A stretch of DNA of 64,000 nucleotides from Roseibium album (lineage in GTDB: Bacteria; Pseudomonadota; Alphaproteobacteria; Rhizobiales; Stappiaceae): contig NZ_CXWE01000003.1 in assembly GCF_001404515.1 (NCBI RefSeq), forward strand, positions 372,001 through 436,000, read 5' to 3'. Shown here one piece after another: positions 54,015 through 62,700 of the stretch (the first letter of the stretch is position 1; every line of letters begins with the position of its first letter). The position numbers were made by a program, and so were the translations under genes. A model generated the notes under the pieces. The model saw nothing but the letters and a program-made list of their open reading frames with translations. It made no database searches and was not told where the DNA came from.

Positions 54015-54722
54015 ATGAGATCTATGCTTGCATTACTTGTTATGATGCTTTTTCCAAGCCAATTGGCCTGGGCCCAATCGGCCTGTCAATCCAATGAGAA
54101 GAGTTCCTGCGCGGTCTACTCGGACTGTATCGAAGCCAATTGCAACTGCGCGGCTACTTCCCATAATTATTCCGGGACTTTCGGGCCGAAATACTGCACT
54201 CGGTTTGGCGCGGAGAGCAGCTTTAGCGCAAACGGCTCCGCGTGGCGTGACAAAACGCTCCTCTGCCTGAAGGACCGTATCTCGCAAGCGTATGTTGCTC
54301 ACAGCGATGGCAGCGGAAAGGGCTGCGACTGCGCCGCCATTCAGGCTGCGGCGATAGACTCGCACAGCAGTTGCTATTTGGACACGCCGTCCTTCTGCCA
54401 ACTCTCACAAGCCGACGTTCGCGTGCTCGCCCGAATTGTCGATACGCCCGACATTGCCAAACTCGGATTTCCCGGCCTGCGGGAAATGGGGATTGTACTG
54501 GCAACCTGCTATTGGGAAGAAGGCAAAGACGTGGGGGACGAACTTGCCCGCGCATTTGTCGACGAGACAGTCGCGGAAAATACCGAAATTGCGCAGGATG
54601 TAGCCCTAACCATTATCAGCCACGCAATCGAGTACGCCGTTGAGCGGGCCAAAGCCGAAGCTGCAACCGCCTTGCGCCAACTGTTTGATGATTATTTCCC
54701 GAACGAAATCCCAAGAGGTTGA
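54015..54722 (+). CDS. Cysteine-rich secreted protein, unrecognised
   Basis: This 235-aa protein has a clear signal peptide (MRSMLALLVMML, cleavage after about AWAQ) and at least twelve cysteines in its first 150 residues, including CNCAA, GCDCAA and SSCYLD. The C-terminal 90 residues are helical and acidic. Disulfide-rich, periplasmic or surface localisation is likely. I do not recognise the family. It is divergent from the motor operon and may share its regulation or act as a partner or immunity element; this is inference. Confidence 0.6.
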   Translation: MRSMLALLVMMLFPSQLAWAQSACQSNEKSSCAVYSDCIEANCNCAATSHNYSGTFGPKYCTRFGAESSFSANGSAWRDKTLLCLKDRISQAYVAHSDGSGKGCDCAAIQAAAIDSHSSCYLDTPSFCQLSQADVRVLARIVDTPDIAKLGFPGLREMGIVLATCYWEEGKDVGDELARAFVDETVAENTEIAQDVALTIISHAIEYAVERAKAEAATALRQLFDDYFPNEIPRG

Positions 54723-55450
54723 GAAGGAATTCGACTCAATTGAATCTTGCCGCCTTTACTTCGCTATGTAACTAGCCTGGTGAAATCGAAAAAGCTCGAC
54801 GATAACCAGAGTGCCTTTTTCGCATTCCATCCCCTGAGAGGTTCTGAACAAATTCTCTCCGTGTTGACCTGACCTGACCTGAGACTTAATCCCTCCTGGT
54901 CACCAGAACGTTCGGCGTCTTTGGAATTCGGCACTGCTGCGTATCTATCCTGCTGAAAGCACTGTTAGTTCATGGTCTTTCTCTTGATTTTTTCGCGTGC
55001 GAGCAGGTTGATCTGACCACACACGATCTAGACGTCCTCCGGGTGAATTTGTCTGGTTTTTGTGATAGAACTCATTGCTTTGGTATTCAATAAAGGCGCA
55101 AATAATGGCGGCTCTTGCGACCTGACCGTAGTCACTTGTAGGTCCGAAAAGGCTAAGGGTTTCGGGTGCCGTGAGGCGTACGAAAGCCTCCCATGCAGGA
55201 ACCCGCGGTCGGCACACTCCAGGCTATGGGGTTTTGTTTTTCGCGGCAGGTCTTGGACAGATCCAAACAGCAGCAAATGGTAGATTGAGCCAGGCGGGCA
55301 AGCAGCATAGTAGCGTTGGCTCAACTCTTTTCGCAGTGACCTTGGGCGGGTTTTCGCGGCTGAGATCCTTCCTCTTTTCAAAGCGCGCAAGCCGTCCCTT
55401 TGGCCGGCACCGTTGCAGGGCGACCATATGATCGAATAGTCCATGCCGGG
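54723..55450. other. Gene-free region next to the IS91-type element
   Basis: This 728-base region lies between the Cys-rich gene and the transposase. Several open frames exist on both strands but none looks convincingly coding. The left end (oriIS or terIS) of the IS91-type element should lie here, and I cannot place it. The direct CCTGA repeats near 54867 are noted only. Confidence 0.45.
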
Positions 55451-56641
55451 TCATGGTGCAGTCTCCCGGTATGACGCGGCGCAGTGCGGCGGTGCACGGG
55501 GCTGTTGCCAGCGGGCGAAGGTCTCGATGATGACCATGTGGCCACCGCAGCAAGGGCATGGCGGGCGCGTCTCGGCAGGCTCTGGCGCATCCTTTTCGAG
55601 CTCCGAGGCGACGCTCAGCAACTCGCGAGCGTGATCGAGACTGGCCTTGCGAGAGGTGCCGGCAAGAAGTCCGTAGTGGCGAATGCGATGGAAGCCGCGC
55701 GGCAGGACATGGAGCAGGAAGCTTCGGATGAACTCGTCCGCGGTGAGCGTCATGACCTGCTGCCGGTCGGTGCTGTCACGGCGGTAATCCTTGTAGCGGA
55801 AGGAGACCCCGTTCTCGTCGAAGCGGATGAGACGGCGGTTCGAGATGGCGACCTTGTGAGTGTAGCGGGCCAGATAGGCGAGCACCGCTTGCGGTCCGGC
55901 AAAGGGCGGCTTGGCGTAGACAACCCAGCGTTTGCTGCGGACAGGCTTCAGATGACGCAGAAAGGCCCTGCGATTCGCCAGTTGGCTCATTGATCCGAAG
56001 AAGGCGAGCCGTCCTGCATCGTGGAGTGTTATCAGCCGGGTCAGGAACAGGCGACGGAACAGCTTGCCCAGCACCCGCACTGGCAGGAGGAATGCGGGGT
56101 GTGACGATATCCAGCGCGTTCCGTCGAGCGAGATGCCGCCGCCCGGCACGATCATGTTCACATGTGGATGATGCACTATCGCCGACCCCCAGGTATGCAG
56201 CACCGCGGTGATGCCGATGCGGGCTCCGAGATGCTTCGGGTCGGCGGCGATCGTCAGCATCGTCTCAGACGCCGCCCGGAACAACCGGTCGTAGACCACT
56301 GCCTTGTTCTGGAAGGCAATGGCGGCGACCTCGGCGGGCAGCGTGAAGACGACATGGAAGTAGCCGACGGGCAGGAGGTCGGCCTCCCGCTCGGCCAGCC
56401 ACGTGCGCGCGGCGGCGCCCTGGCACTTGGGGCAGTGCCGGTTGCGGCAGCTGTTATAGGCGATGCGCCAGTGCCCGCAGTCCTCGCAGGCCTCGACGTG
56501 TCCAACCAATGCAGCGGCGCGGCACTGTTCGACCGCCGACTTCACCTTGAGCTGGGCGAGGCTCAGGTGTCCCTCATGGGTTGCCCGGTAGGCTGGCCCG
56601 GCAGCGCGGAAAATATCGGCGACCTCAAGCGAGGCGCGCAC
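55451..56641 (-). CDS. IS91-family HUH (Y1) transposase
   Basis: This 396-aa protein has an N-terminal zinc-binding region (CEDCGHW, SCRNRHCPKC), the HUH motif (HHPHVNMIVPGGG) and the downstream Tyr region (YLARYTHKVAIS) of IS91 transposases. It nicks and replicates DNA by a rolling-circle route. Its 5' end is 4 bases from the recombinase gene, so the pair is co-expressed. The sequence is complete and probably functional. Confidence 0.93.
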   Translation of the reverse strand: MRASLEVADIFRAAGPAYRATHEGHLSLAQLKVKSAVEQCRAAALVGHVEACEDCGHWRIAYNSCRNRHCPKCQGAAARTWLAEREADLLPVGYFHVVFTLPAEVAAIAFQNKAVVYDRLFRAASETMLTIAADPKHLGARIGITAVLHTWGSAIVHHPHVNMIVPGGGISLDGTRWISSHPAFLLPVRVLGKLFRRLFLTRLITLHDAGRLAFFGSMSQLANRRAFLRHLKPVRSKRWVVYAKPPFAGPQAVLAYLARYTHKVAISNRRLIRFDENGVSFRYKDYRRDSTDRQQVMTLTADEFIRSFLLHVLPRGFHRIRHYGLLAGTSRKASLDHARELLSVASELEKDAPEPAETRPPCPCCGGHMVIIETFARWQQPRAPPHCAASYRETAP

Positions 56642-56645
56642 TTGT

Positions 56646-57551
56646 TCACTCGGGCGGCGTCTTGCCTTCCATCAGCGCCATCAGCCGGTCGAGAGGTCCT
56701 GCGACCGCGTGGATCGTCCGGGTCGAGACCTTGGCGTAGAGCGCCGTCGTCTCCAGCTTGCTGTGTCCGAGCAGAACCTGGATGACCCTGATATCGGTAC
56801 CGTCCTCCAGGAGGTGGGTTGCGAAGCTGTGCCGTAATGTATGCGGGCTGACACGCTTGCGAAGACCGGCGACCTCGGCCGCTTCCTGAACGGCACGATG
56901 CAATTGCCGCGACGAGATCGGATCGGTGCAGCTGCGCCCCGGAAACAGCCAGCCATAGGGCAGCATCACGCCGCGCCGCCTGCCTTCGCGCCACCACACA
57001 CGCAAGAGCTCCAGAAGTTGCGGTGAGAGCATGGCGTTGCGGTCCTTGCGTCCCTTGCCCTGTTCGACGCGGATCAGCATGCGGGTCGAGTCGATATCGT
57101 CGACCTTCAGATGCGCGACCTCGGAGACACGCAGGCCCGCGCCATAGGCGACACCGAGTGCCGCCTTGTATTTGATGCCAGGCGCCGCCTCGAGCAAACG
57201 TGCGGCTTCCTCCACGCTCAACACCTCGGGCAGCTTGCGCGGGTTGCGGGTGATCACCAGAGTTCGCGACAAATCCCGCCGGTTCAGCGTTACCGTAAAC
57301 AGAAAGCGCAGCGCCGAAACCGTGCTGTTGATCGTCGCCGGGCCTACGCCGGTCTCGTGCTGGTGCAACTGGTATTGCAGGATGTCCTCGGCGGTCGCTG
57401 TGTCGGGAGGGCGCCCGAGAAACGCGGCGAAGTTCCTGACGTGGCGAACGTAATCATTCTGTGTATGGGAGCCCAGGCCCCGCATCACCATGTCTTGCTG
57501 AATGCGCTGACGCAGCGGTGTGATCGGGGTATCGGTCTGAAAGGTGGTCAT
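56646..57551 (-). CDS. Tyrosine recombinase of IS91-type element
   Basis: This 301-aa protein has an N-terminal SAM-like core-binding domain (SHTQNDYVRHVRNFAAFLGR) and a catalytic domain with Arg in GAGLRVSEVAHL, HTLRHSFATHL, and LGHSKLETTALY, giving the R..HxxR..H..Y set. IS91-associated recombinases of this kind are typically just upstream of the transposase. It is not likely to be the integrase of the tRNA island, because it belongs to the IS unit. Complete. Confidence 0.9.
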   Translation of the reverse strand: MTTFQTDTPITPLRQRIQQDMVMRGLGSHTQNDYVRHVRNFAAFLGRPPDTATAEDILQYQLHQHETGVGPATINSTVSALRFLFTVTLNRRDLSRTLVITRNPRKLPEVLSVEEAARLLEAAPGIKYKAALGVAYGAGLRVSEVAHLKVDDIDSTRMLIRVEQGKGRKDRNAMLSPQLLELLRVWWREGRRRGVMLPYGWLFPGRSCTDPISSRQLHRAVQEAAEVAGLRKRVSPHTLRHSFATHLLEDGTDIRVIQVLLGHSKLETTALYAKVSTRTIHAVAGPLDRLMALMEGKTPPE

Positions 57552-57819
57552 GGCGAGTTCCTCCTGTTGAAAGGAACTCCATGCTCGGACCTCAGCCTCT
57601 ACCTGCCCAGAGCTTCAGACGATTCTTCTAAGCCTCGCCAAGCGTACCTTCCCGCGCAGCGGGTTCGTGCAAGTGGGCGCAAAGCGGCCGTTCGTGAGAC
57701 GCGGTTGGAACAAATGACTGGAGCTACTTACCAATCTCGGTTTTCGGCTTAAACTTGACTGACGAGCCGCCAATGAATTCCAGATAGGGGTATCAGAGCC
57801 GCTCAACGTTTCAATACAA

Positions 57820-58158
57820 CTAGGCAGCAAAGAGTTCCTTGTAACCTTCAACCAACAACCAGTTGGCGCGAGCCAAGTGACTTCCTACGATTTTTTTCGC
57901 AAACTCTGGTGACGCCGCAGGATCAACCCCTAAGATTGCCCGAGCCATTTCCAATTCGTTAGCTCCGTCCGATGAAGCGACAAGCAACTTCATATAGAGC
58001 GTAAAGTGTTCTTTGTCATAACCAGTGACGCGATCTGACCAAGGAACTGTTTCCTGAATTTTCATGTTCGTGGCGGCCTTCAAACCAAGCGTAATAAAGA
58101 CTTTGCTGAAGGCAGCCGGATCGTGCCCAAGCTGCTTCCCGCATTCAATTGCGCACAT
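57820..58158 (-). CDS. Hypothetical protein divergent from XRE regulator
   Basis: This 112-aa, mostly helical protein (KQLGHDPAAFSKVFITLGL; LEMARAILGVDPAASPEFA) is not recognised. ATG 58158 is 12 bases from a double palindrome that lies between it and a small XRE regulator, so it is probably the regulated partner. A toxin-antitoxin or small stress unit is possible but no toxin motif is seen. Confidence 0.5.
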   Translation of the reverse strand: MCAIECGKQLGHDPAAFSKVFITLGLKAATNMKIQETVPWSDRVTGYDKEHFTLYMKLLVASSDGANELEMARAILGVDPAASPEFAKKIVGSHLARANWLLVEGYKELFAA

Positions 58159-58169
58159 TATAACGAATA

Positions 58170-58198
58170 GGAACTATCGTTCCTAGAACGATAGTTCC
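58170..58198. promoter_or_regulatory. Double palindromic XRE operator
   Basis: Arms 58170-58181 and 58187-58198 form a 12-bp perfect inverted repeat (GGAACTATCGTT / AACGATAGTTCC) with 5 bases between. Each half is itself a palindrome of the form GAAC-N4-GTTC. It lies between two divergent genes, 12 bases from one start and 22 from the other. Confidence 0.7.
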
Positions 58199-58219
58199 AG
58201 CTTTGATCCTGATGTCGTC

Positions 58220-58441
58220 ATGGACCTCAATGAGGTTATGGCGATCAACATGCGTCGATTGCGCCATGATCAAAACTTGACGCAAGAGGAACTCGCGGCT
58301 CGAGCTGACGTCAGCATGCGGTATCTGGGTTCGATTGAGCGCGCTCGTGTTTCGGCTAGTGTCACTGTACTGGGCAGGCTTGCAAATGCTCTGAGTGTTG
58401 ATCCGTGTGAATTGATTAAACAGCCGAAACCGAAAACGTAG
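58220..58441 (+). CDS. Small XRE-family HTH regulator
   Basis: This 73-aa protein is little more than a Cro/C1-type helix-turn-helix: LTQEELAARADVSMRYLGSIE with the helix-turn-helix at about residues 23-45. It lacks a sensor domain, like antitoxins and phage or plasmid repressors. Its divergent neighbour and the double palindrome suggest autoregulation of a two-gene module. Confidence 0.85.
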   Translation: MDLNEVMAINMRRLRHDQNLTQEELAARADVSMRYLGSIERARVSASVTVLGRLANALSVDPCELIKQPKPKT

Positions 58442-59112
58442 AACTCGGAGTTCCTGGAGCGAATCCGACCCGATCCATTCGATTTTTGGTTGCGGAAAAG
58501 GTAGTGCGAGAACCTCTCACCCAAACGGGAGGTTCTCACACTACCGATCAACACAATCGACGTTGCTGTCGTGACGCTTTCATTTATGCATTCACAAATA
58601 GCGTGTCCGGTCAGTTAGATTTAACCGCCTGATCACCTAGCCAATCCAACAAAACTGACGAAATCTAGCGTTCCCGGGCGGGAAAAGAGTCCAAGAAGCC
58701 TTCCAGGAAGAGGAAAGAAAATCCATGAAAAATCAACGGAATAGCGATGTATTTAAGAGGGCAAGATAAAAGGAACAGGTGCAAGACCCGCCTAAACATC
58801 AGTCTGCACATCGGGTTTCACCTGCACCAGGCGGCAAGCTTCAAGTGCAGGTAAATGAATTTAAGCGTATGAAATTAATGGCAAAAAGCCGGTGCAAGCA
58901 AAGCACAGGCGCGGTTTCCATTGAAAATGGCCTACTAAGGGGTTTCACCCCTCGCGCCCGCAAGGGAGCCGTGGCTCGCCTGCGGCTGCGCCCGCACCAC
59001 ACCCTTGCACTTGCTACCCCCACGCTCGCCACTTGGCAGGGGTGCAGGGTACCCCACCTTCGAAGGTGAGCCGGAAAGTCACAGTAAGTCGCGGTGTCGG
59101 CCTTCGGTCCGA
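58442..59112. other. Gene-free region with hairpins
   Basis: This 671-base region follows the XRE regulator. It has a long hairpin (58501-58544), a C-rich stretch around 58980-59050 and a 14-base palindrome (CACCTTCGAAGGTG, 59055-59068). No gene is supported. It is probably remnant plasmid- or island-type DNA. Confidence 0.45.
58501..58544 (+). terminator. Long hairpin downstream of XRE regulator
   Basis: Arms 58501-58516 and 58529-58544 pair over 16 bases with one mismatch (GTAGTGCGAGAACCTC against GAGGTTCTCACACTAC), with a 12-base loop. There is no T tract, so it may be a terminator or a structured element. Confidence 0.4.
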
Positions 59113-59343
59113 ATGGACACGACCATAGGTAGGTTCCAAGGGCAGGCATCTGACATGGCGATCCATGCCGAGGAAATCCTGAGAACGAAGCAGCACATGA
59201 CGCGTCTCTACGCCGAACATTGCAATCGGACATATGAGGAGTTCGAAGCTGCAATGGACCGGGACCGGTTTATGACACCGAAAGAAGCTCTAGACTGGGG
59301 ACTAATCGATCGCATCTTGGTCGAACGTGACGACATGGAATGA
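59113..59343 (+). pseudogene. clpP: C-terminal fragment of ClpP protease
   Basis: Translation from ATG 59113 gives 76 aa that match only the end of Clp[21 protein letters not shown], then a [20 protein letters not shown] stretch and GLIDRIL. The catalytic Ser, His and the strand region before GGFQGQASD are absent, so it cannot be an active protease. The lost part is not seen upstream. It looks like a relic of a deletion or transfer event. Confidence 0.8.
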
Positions 59344-59492
59344 TGCTAGCAAAAGCATGTCTAGCTTTCATCGGTTCAAACCAGAATGAACTTTATGCAA
59401 TGTGGATCGGCTACAAAAAACTTTTTCGCCGCAGCGCACAACAGCCACCACATCCGACGGATTGAACTTGGCCCAACGGTAAACCAAAATCG

Positions 59493-59636
59493 ATGACCTG
59501 GCTCCATCGCTTCAAGCAGGAATCCGGTCTCGCCGACTGCGCTTCCCGGCCCTGCCCCACCCATGGCCGCCTCCAGGAATGGACCTTCGAAAACATCGCC
59601 AATGCCTGGGAACGCTACTACATGATGAAATGGTAG
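59493..59636 (+). CDS. Possible 47-aa protein
   Basis: This short frame (MTWLHRFKQE...; FENIANAWERYYMMKW end) has a composition that looks coding, with two Cys in a CASRPCPTHG block, but no homologue is recognised and no strong ribosome binding site precedes it. It may be a fragment. Confidence 0.3.
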   Translation: MTWLHRFKQESGLADCASRPCPTHGRLQEWTFENIANAWERYYMMKW

Positions 59637-59646
59637 TTGTTTAGGA

Positions 59647-59662
59647 GGGGAAGGCCTTCCCC
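59647..59662. repeat. 16-bp perfect palindrome
   Basis: GGGGAAGGCCTTCCCC is a perfect palindrome, with CCGCCAGGGCGG shortly after. It is close to the 3' end of the giant gene and may be a plasmid- or island-type motif. Function unknown. Confidence 0.35.
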
Positions 59663-59740
59663 CGCCTGCAACCCGCCAGGGCGGTTTTCCGTCACCCCTT
59701 CTACAGGGACAATGTTCTCTGAGCCACACAGGTTCTTGAA

Positions 59741-62700
59741 CTATGTTTCGACCCTTAAATCTCTAATAAGGCACCACAAAGGCTGGGCCTGATCTACTAA
59801 AGTTTGGTCGACCAATTTCATTGCTAGCTGATGTAACAAACGGTGTCCCGTTGGCCACTGATCATGAACATGGCGAAGCAGGTCGCATAGCCTAGTAATT
59901 TTATCCTGCGCAGTTGAAGAAACGCTCTGCGCATGTGCACAAACTGCATCGAGCAGCTGAGCAAACAAATTCTCCGTTTCCAGTTTCGCCCAGTCGTCAG
60001 GCAGCTCAGGTGGCCCAGAATAACCAAACCGGAGCGATATCAAATCAGCAATCATTGAGCAGAAGCGCTCTTGTGAATCTAACTCTCCGGTAACCCTTCC
60101 GTACAATCGAAGCAGGACTTTCTCATTGTCAGATAATGGCAATCCCCTTGCACCGCTCAGAACACTCTCAATTTCAGTGGTCAATTCGCCCAAAATCGCT
60201 TCAGGTAACTCTCCAGGTCTCGATAGCAAGAACATTGCAAGAAACTCTGGATTTTTTGACTCTCGGAAATCGGTTAGAAGCTTCTCTGGAAAGTCCGCAC
60301 GCCCTGCAGATTCGAAATCACTATTCTGGGAAATAAGGCCGCGTTCGATCCAGTCTTGGTAAGAAGTGTTGTTACTAAAAAGGCCGTCTGGGGAATCCAC
60401 TTGTTGAAACAGCATGTTCCCGCTTGGACACCAACTATCATCTCGAACAATGCCAATGACGCCTAGCAAATCCGCATCCGCCTTGATGCTCAGTGTTCTT
60501 TCAATTTTCGCTGTCAACCGGTCGAAAATTCTTTGCCGACACCAGTCAGCAGATAAATCTATGCCACCATATCTCAAAGTGGGCGAAGCTGCATCGCCCT
60601 CCAGCACCTGATCCAGACTGGTTCTACGAGATCTCTCAATTATTTTCCGTGCCGCGGCCAAGTCTACACTATTGGTACTAAACACCTTAGTAACCTGAGC
60701 TGACCATACCCAAACAAGCGCCACCAGCTGCCAGTCGGGAACTCCCGAATAATCAATTCGAACACGGGCTTCCCGTATCCCTTTCCGGACTAAAAAAACA
60801 AAAAAATCTATCTGTTGATCAAAAGTAGGCTCACTATCATCCAGCCAAGGAAACTCAGCTTTCTCACGCCCGTTTTTCTTGAGATAAACGAGACAACTCT
60901 CAAATAAAAAGTTTGGGTACTGAGGCTCCCAATCCGCGAGTTTTTCAAGATCTACATCCATCAAAAAGGCCTGGAGAACACTTGTTCTGCCAAGTGCCTC
61001 CTGCTTCCCGAAAACGCTTTCAAGTGCCTCATAGGCCTTGGCTATTGCATCGAGGGGCGTTTCTGCGGCTCCATCAAGCCGCGAATAGTTGGTCAATGTG
61101 TTTTTTGACGGCAAATCCAAGAGCCGGATGTCAAGTTTCCCTCCGTTTTGCAGGTTCTCAGATATGCTGGCCAGTGTTTCGGCAAAGTTGCTCTCGATCA
61201 AAGAACGCCAGTCCTTGATGCGGGCGTTGACTGTAATATCCTTTTTCAGGATATCCTTAGCCCGTTTTGTAAACTCTGGATCAGCGCCGCCCGCATAGGA
61301 AACACTGTCAAAGAGGCTGAGCCTACCGCGAGCATCAGGTGCCGAAAGCATGGCTGTTTCCAGCGCTAAATCACCTGTAACTTTTCCATCGGAAATGACA
61401 ACTTTTTCAACAACGTCGTCCTGCCGCTTCACCGATAAGGTTACTTTGGCCTCGCCCTCAAGGCACGTGATCACAGTTTCACCGGTTTCGGCGCGAATAG
61501 CCCTTTCAATTCCTGCTCCGACTTCCGAGCAGGTGAAGTCACCAAGTGGCGTTTTTATTAAGAATTCGCGGCGAACAAGTAGCTTTTCTGAAAACCCTTT
61601 AATCGAATATATCTCGTCCTGAAGAGATTCAGGCAGCAAATCGATCAATTTGTTGACTTCTTGTACGAACAATCTTGTTACGATCGCAGCGGACTCATCA
61701 TCCTCTTCGACCACCAAGCGTGGCGACAGTATTTCTACAAATAGTTTTGCTACACGCTCTCTGAGAAGAGGGTCACACAAAAAACGAGCAGTTAAATGGC
61801 GTTTGAATAGCCAATTGAAAAACCCAGAAAACTGGTCAATGCTCTTCTCTTTATTCAAGAAGGTGTCTAACAGCGGCTGAGCAAAGCATTCCATAATAAC
61901 AACGCTGGCAACCGAATAGTAATGTTCAGCTGGCAGGTCTGAATCTAGTCGGGCTATTTCCAAGCGCAGGTTTTCCCACACCCAATTACTCGCTGCAACG
62001 CGATGATCTTCCGATCTCTCTTTCTGAGACCAAATTGCATTAAGCATCCGAGGAACAAAAAGAATATTGCTCTTTGCTAATCTGGGTTCTCCAACTGGAA
62101 TCCCATCCTCATCAACACGATTTTCCGCCCAATCAATAAACTGCAGCAACCTCAATTGGCGACCGAAAGCAAGACGTAATTCCTTCAACGTCTTGGTTTC
62201 TTTTACAACTCCATCCGCCAACCTCGCATTGATCAAAGCATCTACACAGCGCTCAACTTCTATTTTAGAAAAACCTACTCCTGCGACAAGAATTTTCCGA
62301 CGAACGTCCGCAACTCTCTCAGATTTCACTAAACCTGAGGTCTCAAGGCCGCAAAGTGTCTCGTGATGCGTCACGATGTTTGATGAGTTGTAGCGGCTTA
62401 AAAACCTGTCTTCGATCCAAACCAGCGGTTGTTCCTTACTGCCCGCGTAATGTAGGCATTCCCACAGAGAACCGAGTAGTGCATTTTGCTCCGGATAACT
62501 CTGAATATCGCACTTGCTGCGATCTGGTTCTGGCGGCCATGGAATAGATTTCCATTGGTCTACTCTCAACCGCTTTGCCACAAAGGTGTGCAAATTCTCC
62601 AATTCACTAAGAAGTTGGGATCTGCGCTCTGATTGACTGACAACATTTCGAAGTTCGGCCACTTGAGCAGAAGTGGTTGTCAATTCGCATACCTGCTGTA

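Larger units (their letters stand above)
55451..57551 (-). mobile_element. IS91-family element (minimal coding extent)
   Basis: Two adjoining minus-strand genes, an HUH transposase and a tyrosine recombinase, form the coding core of an IS91-type rolling-circle element. IS91 elements lack terminal inverted repeats and target duplications, so the true ends are not marked; only the coding part is given. Such elements move adjacent DNA, which fits an accessory island. Confidence 0.85.

Noticed and set aside
53708-54097. 129-codon plus frame upstream of the Cys-rich gene
   Set aside because: It overlaps the signal peptide of the Cys-rich gene in another frame and has no recognisable features.
55028-55444. 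138-codon minus frame next to the IS91-type transposase
   Set aside because: No homologue recognised and the composition looks accidental; it probably overlaps the element's terminal region.
57111-57752. 213-codon plus frame over the recombinase
   Set aside because: Antisense shadow of the tyrosine recombinase.
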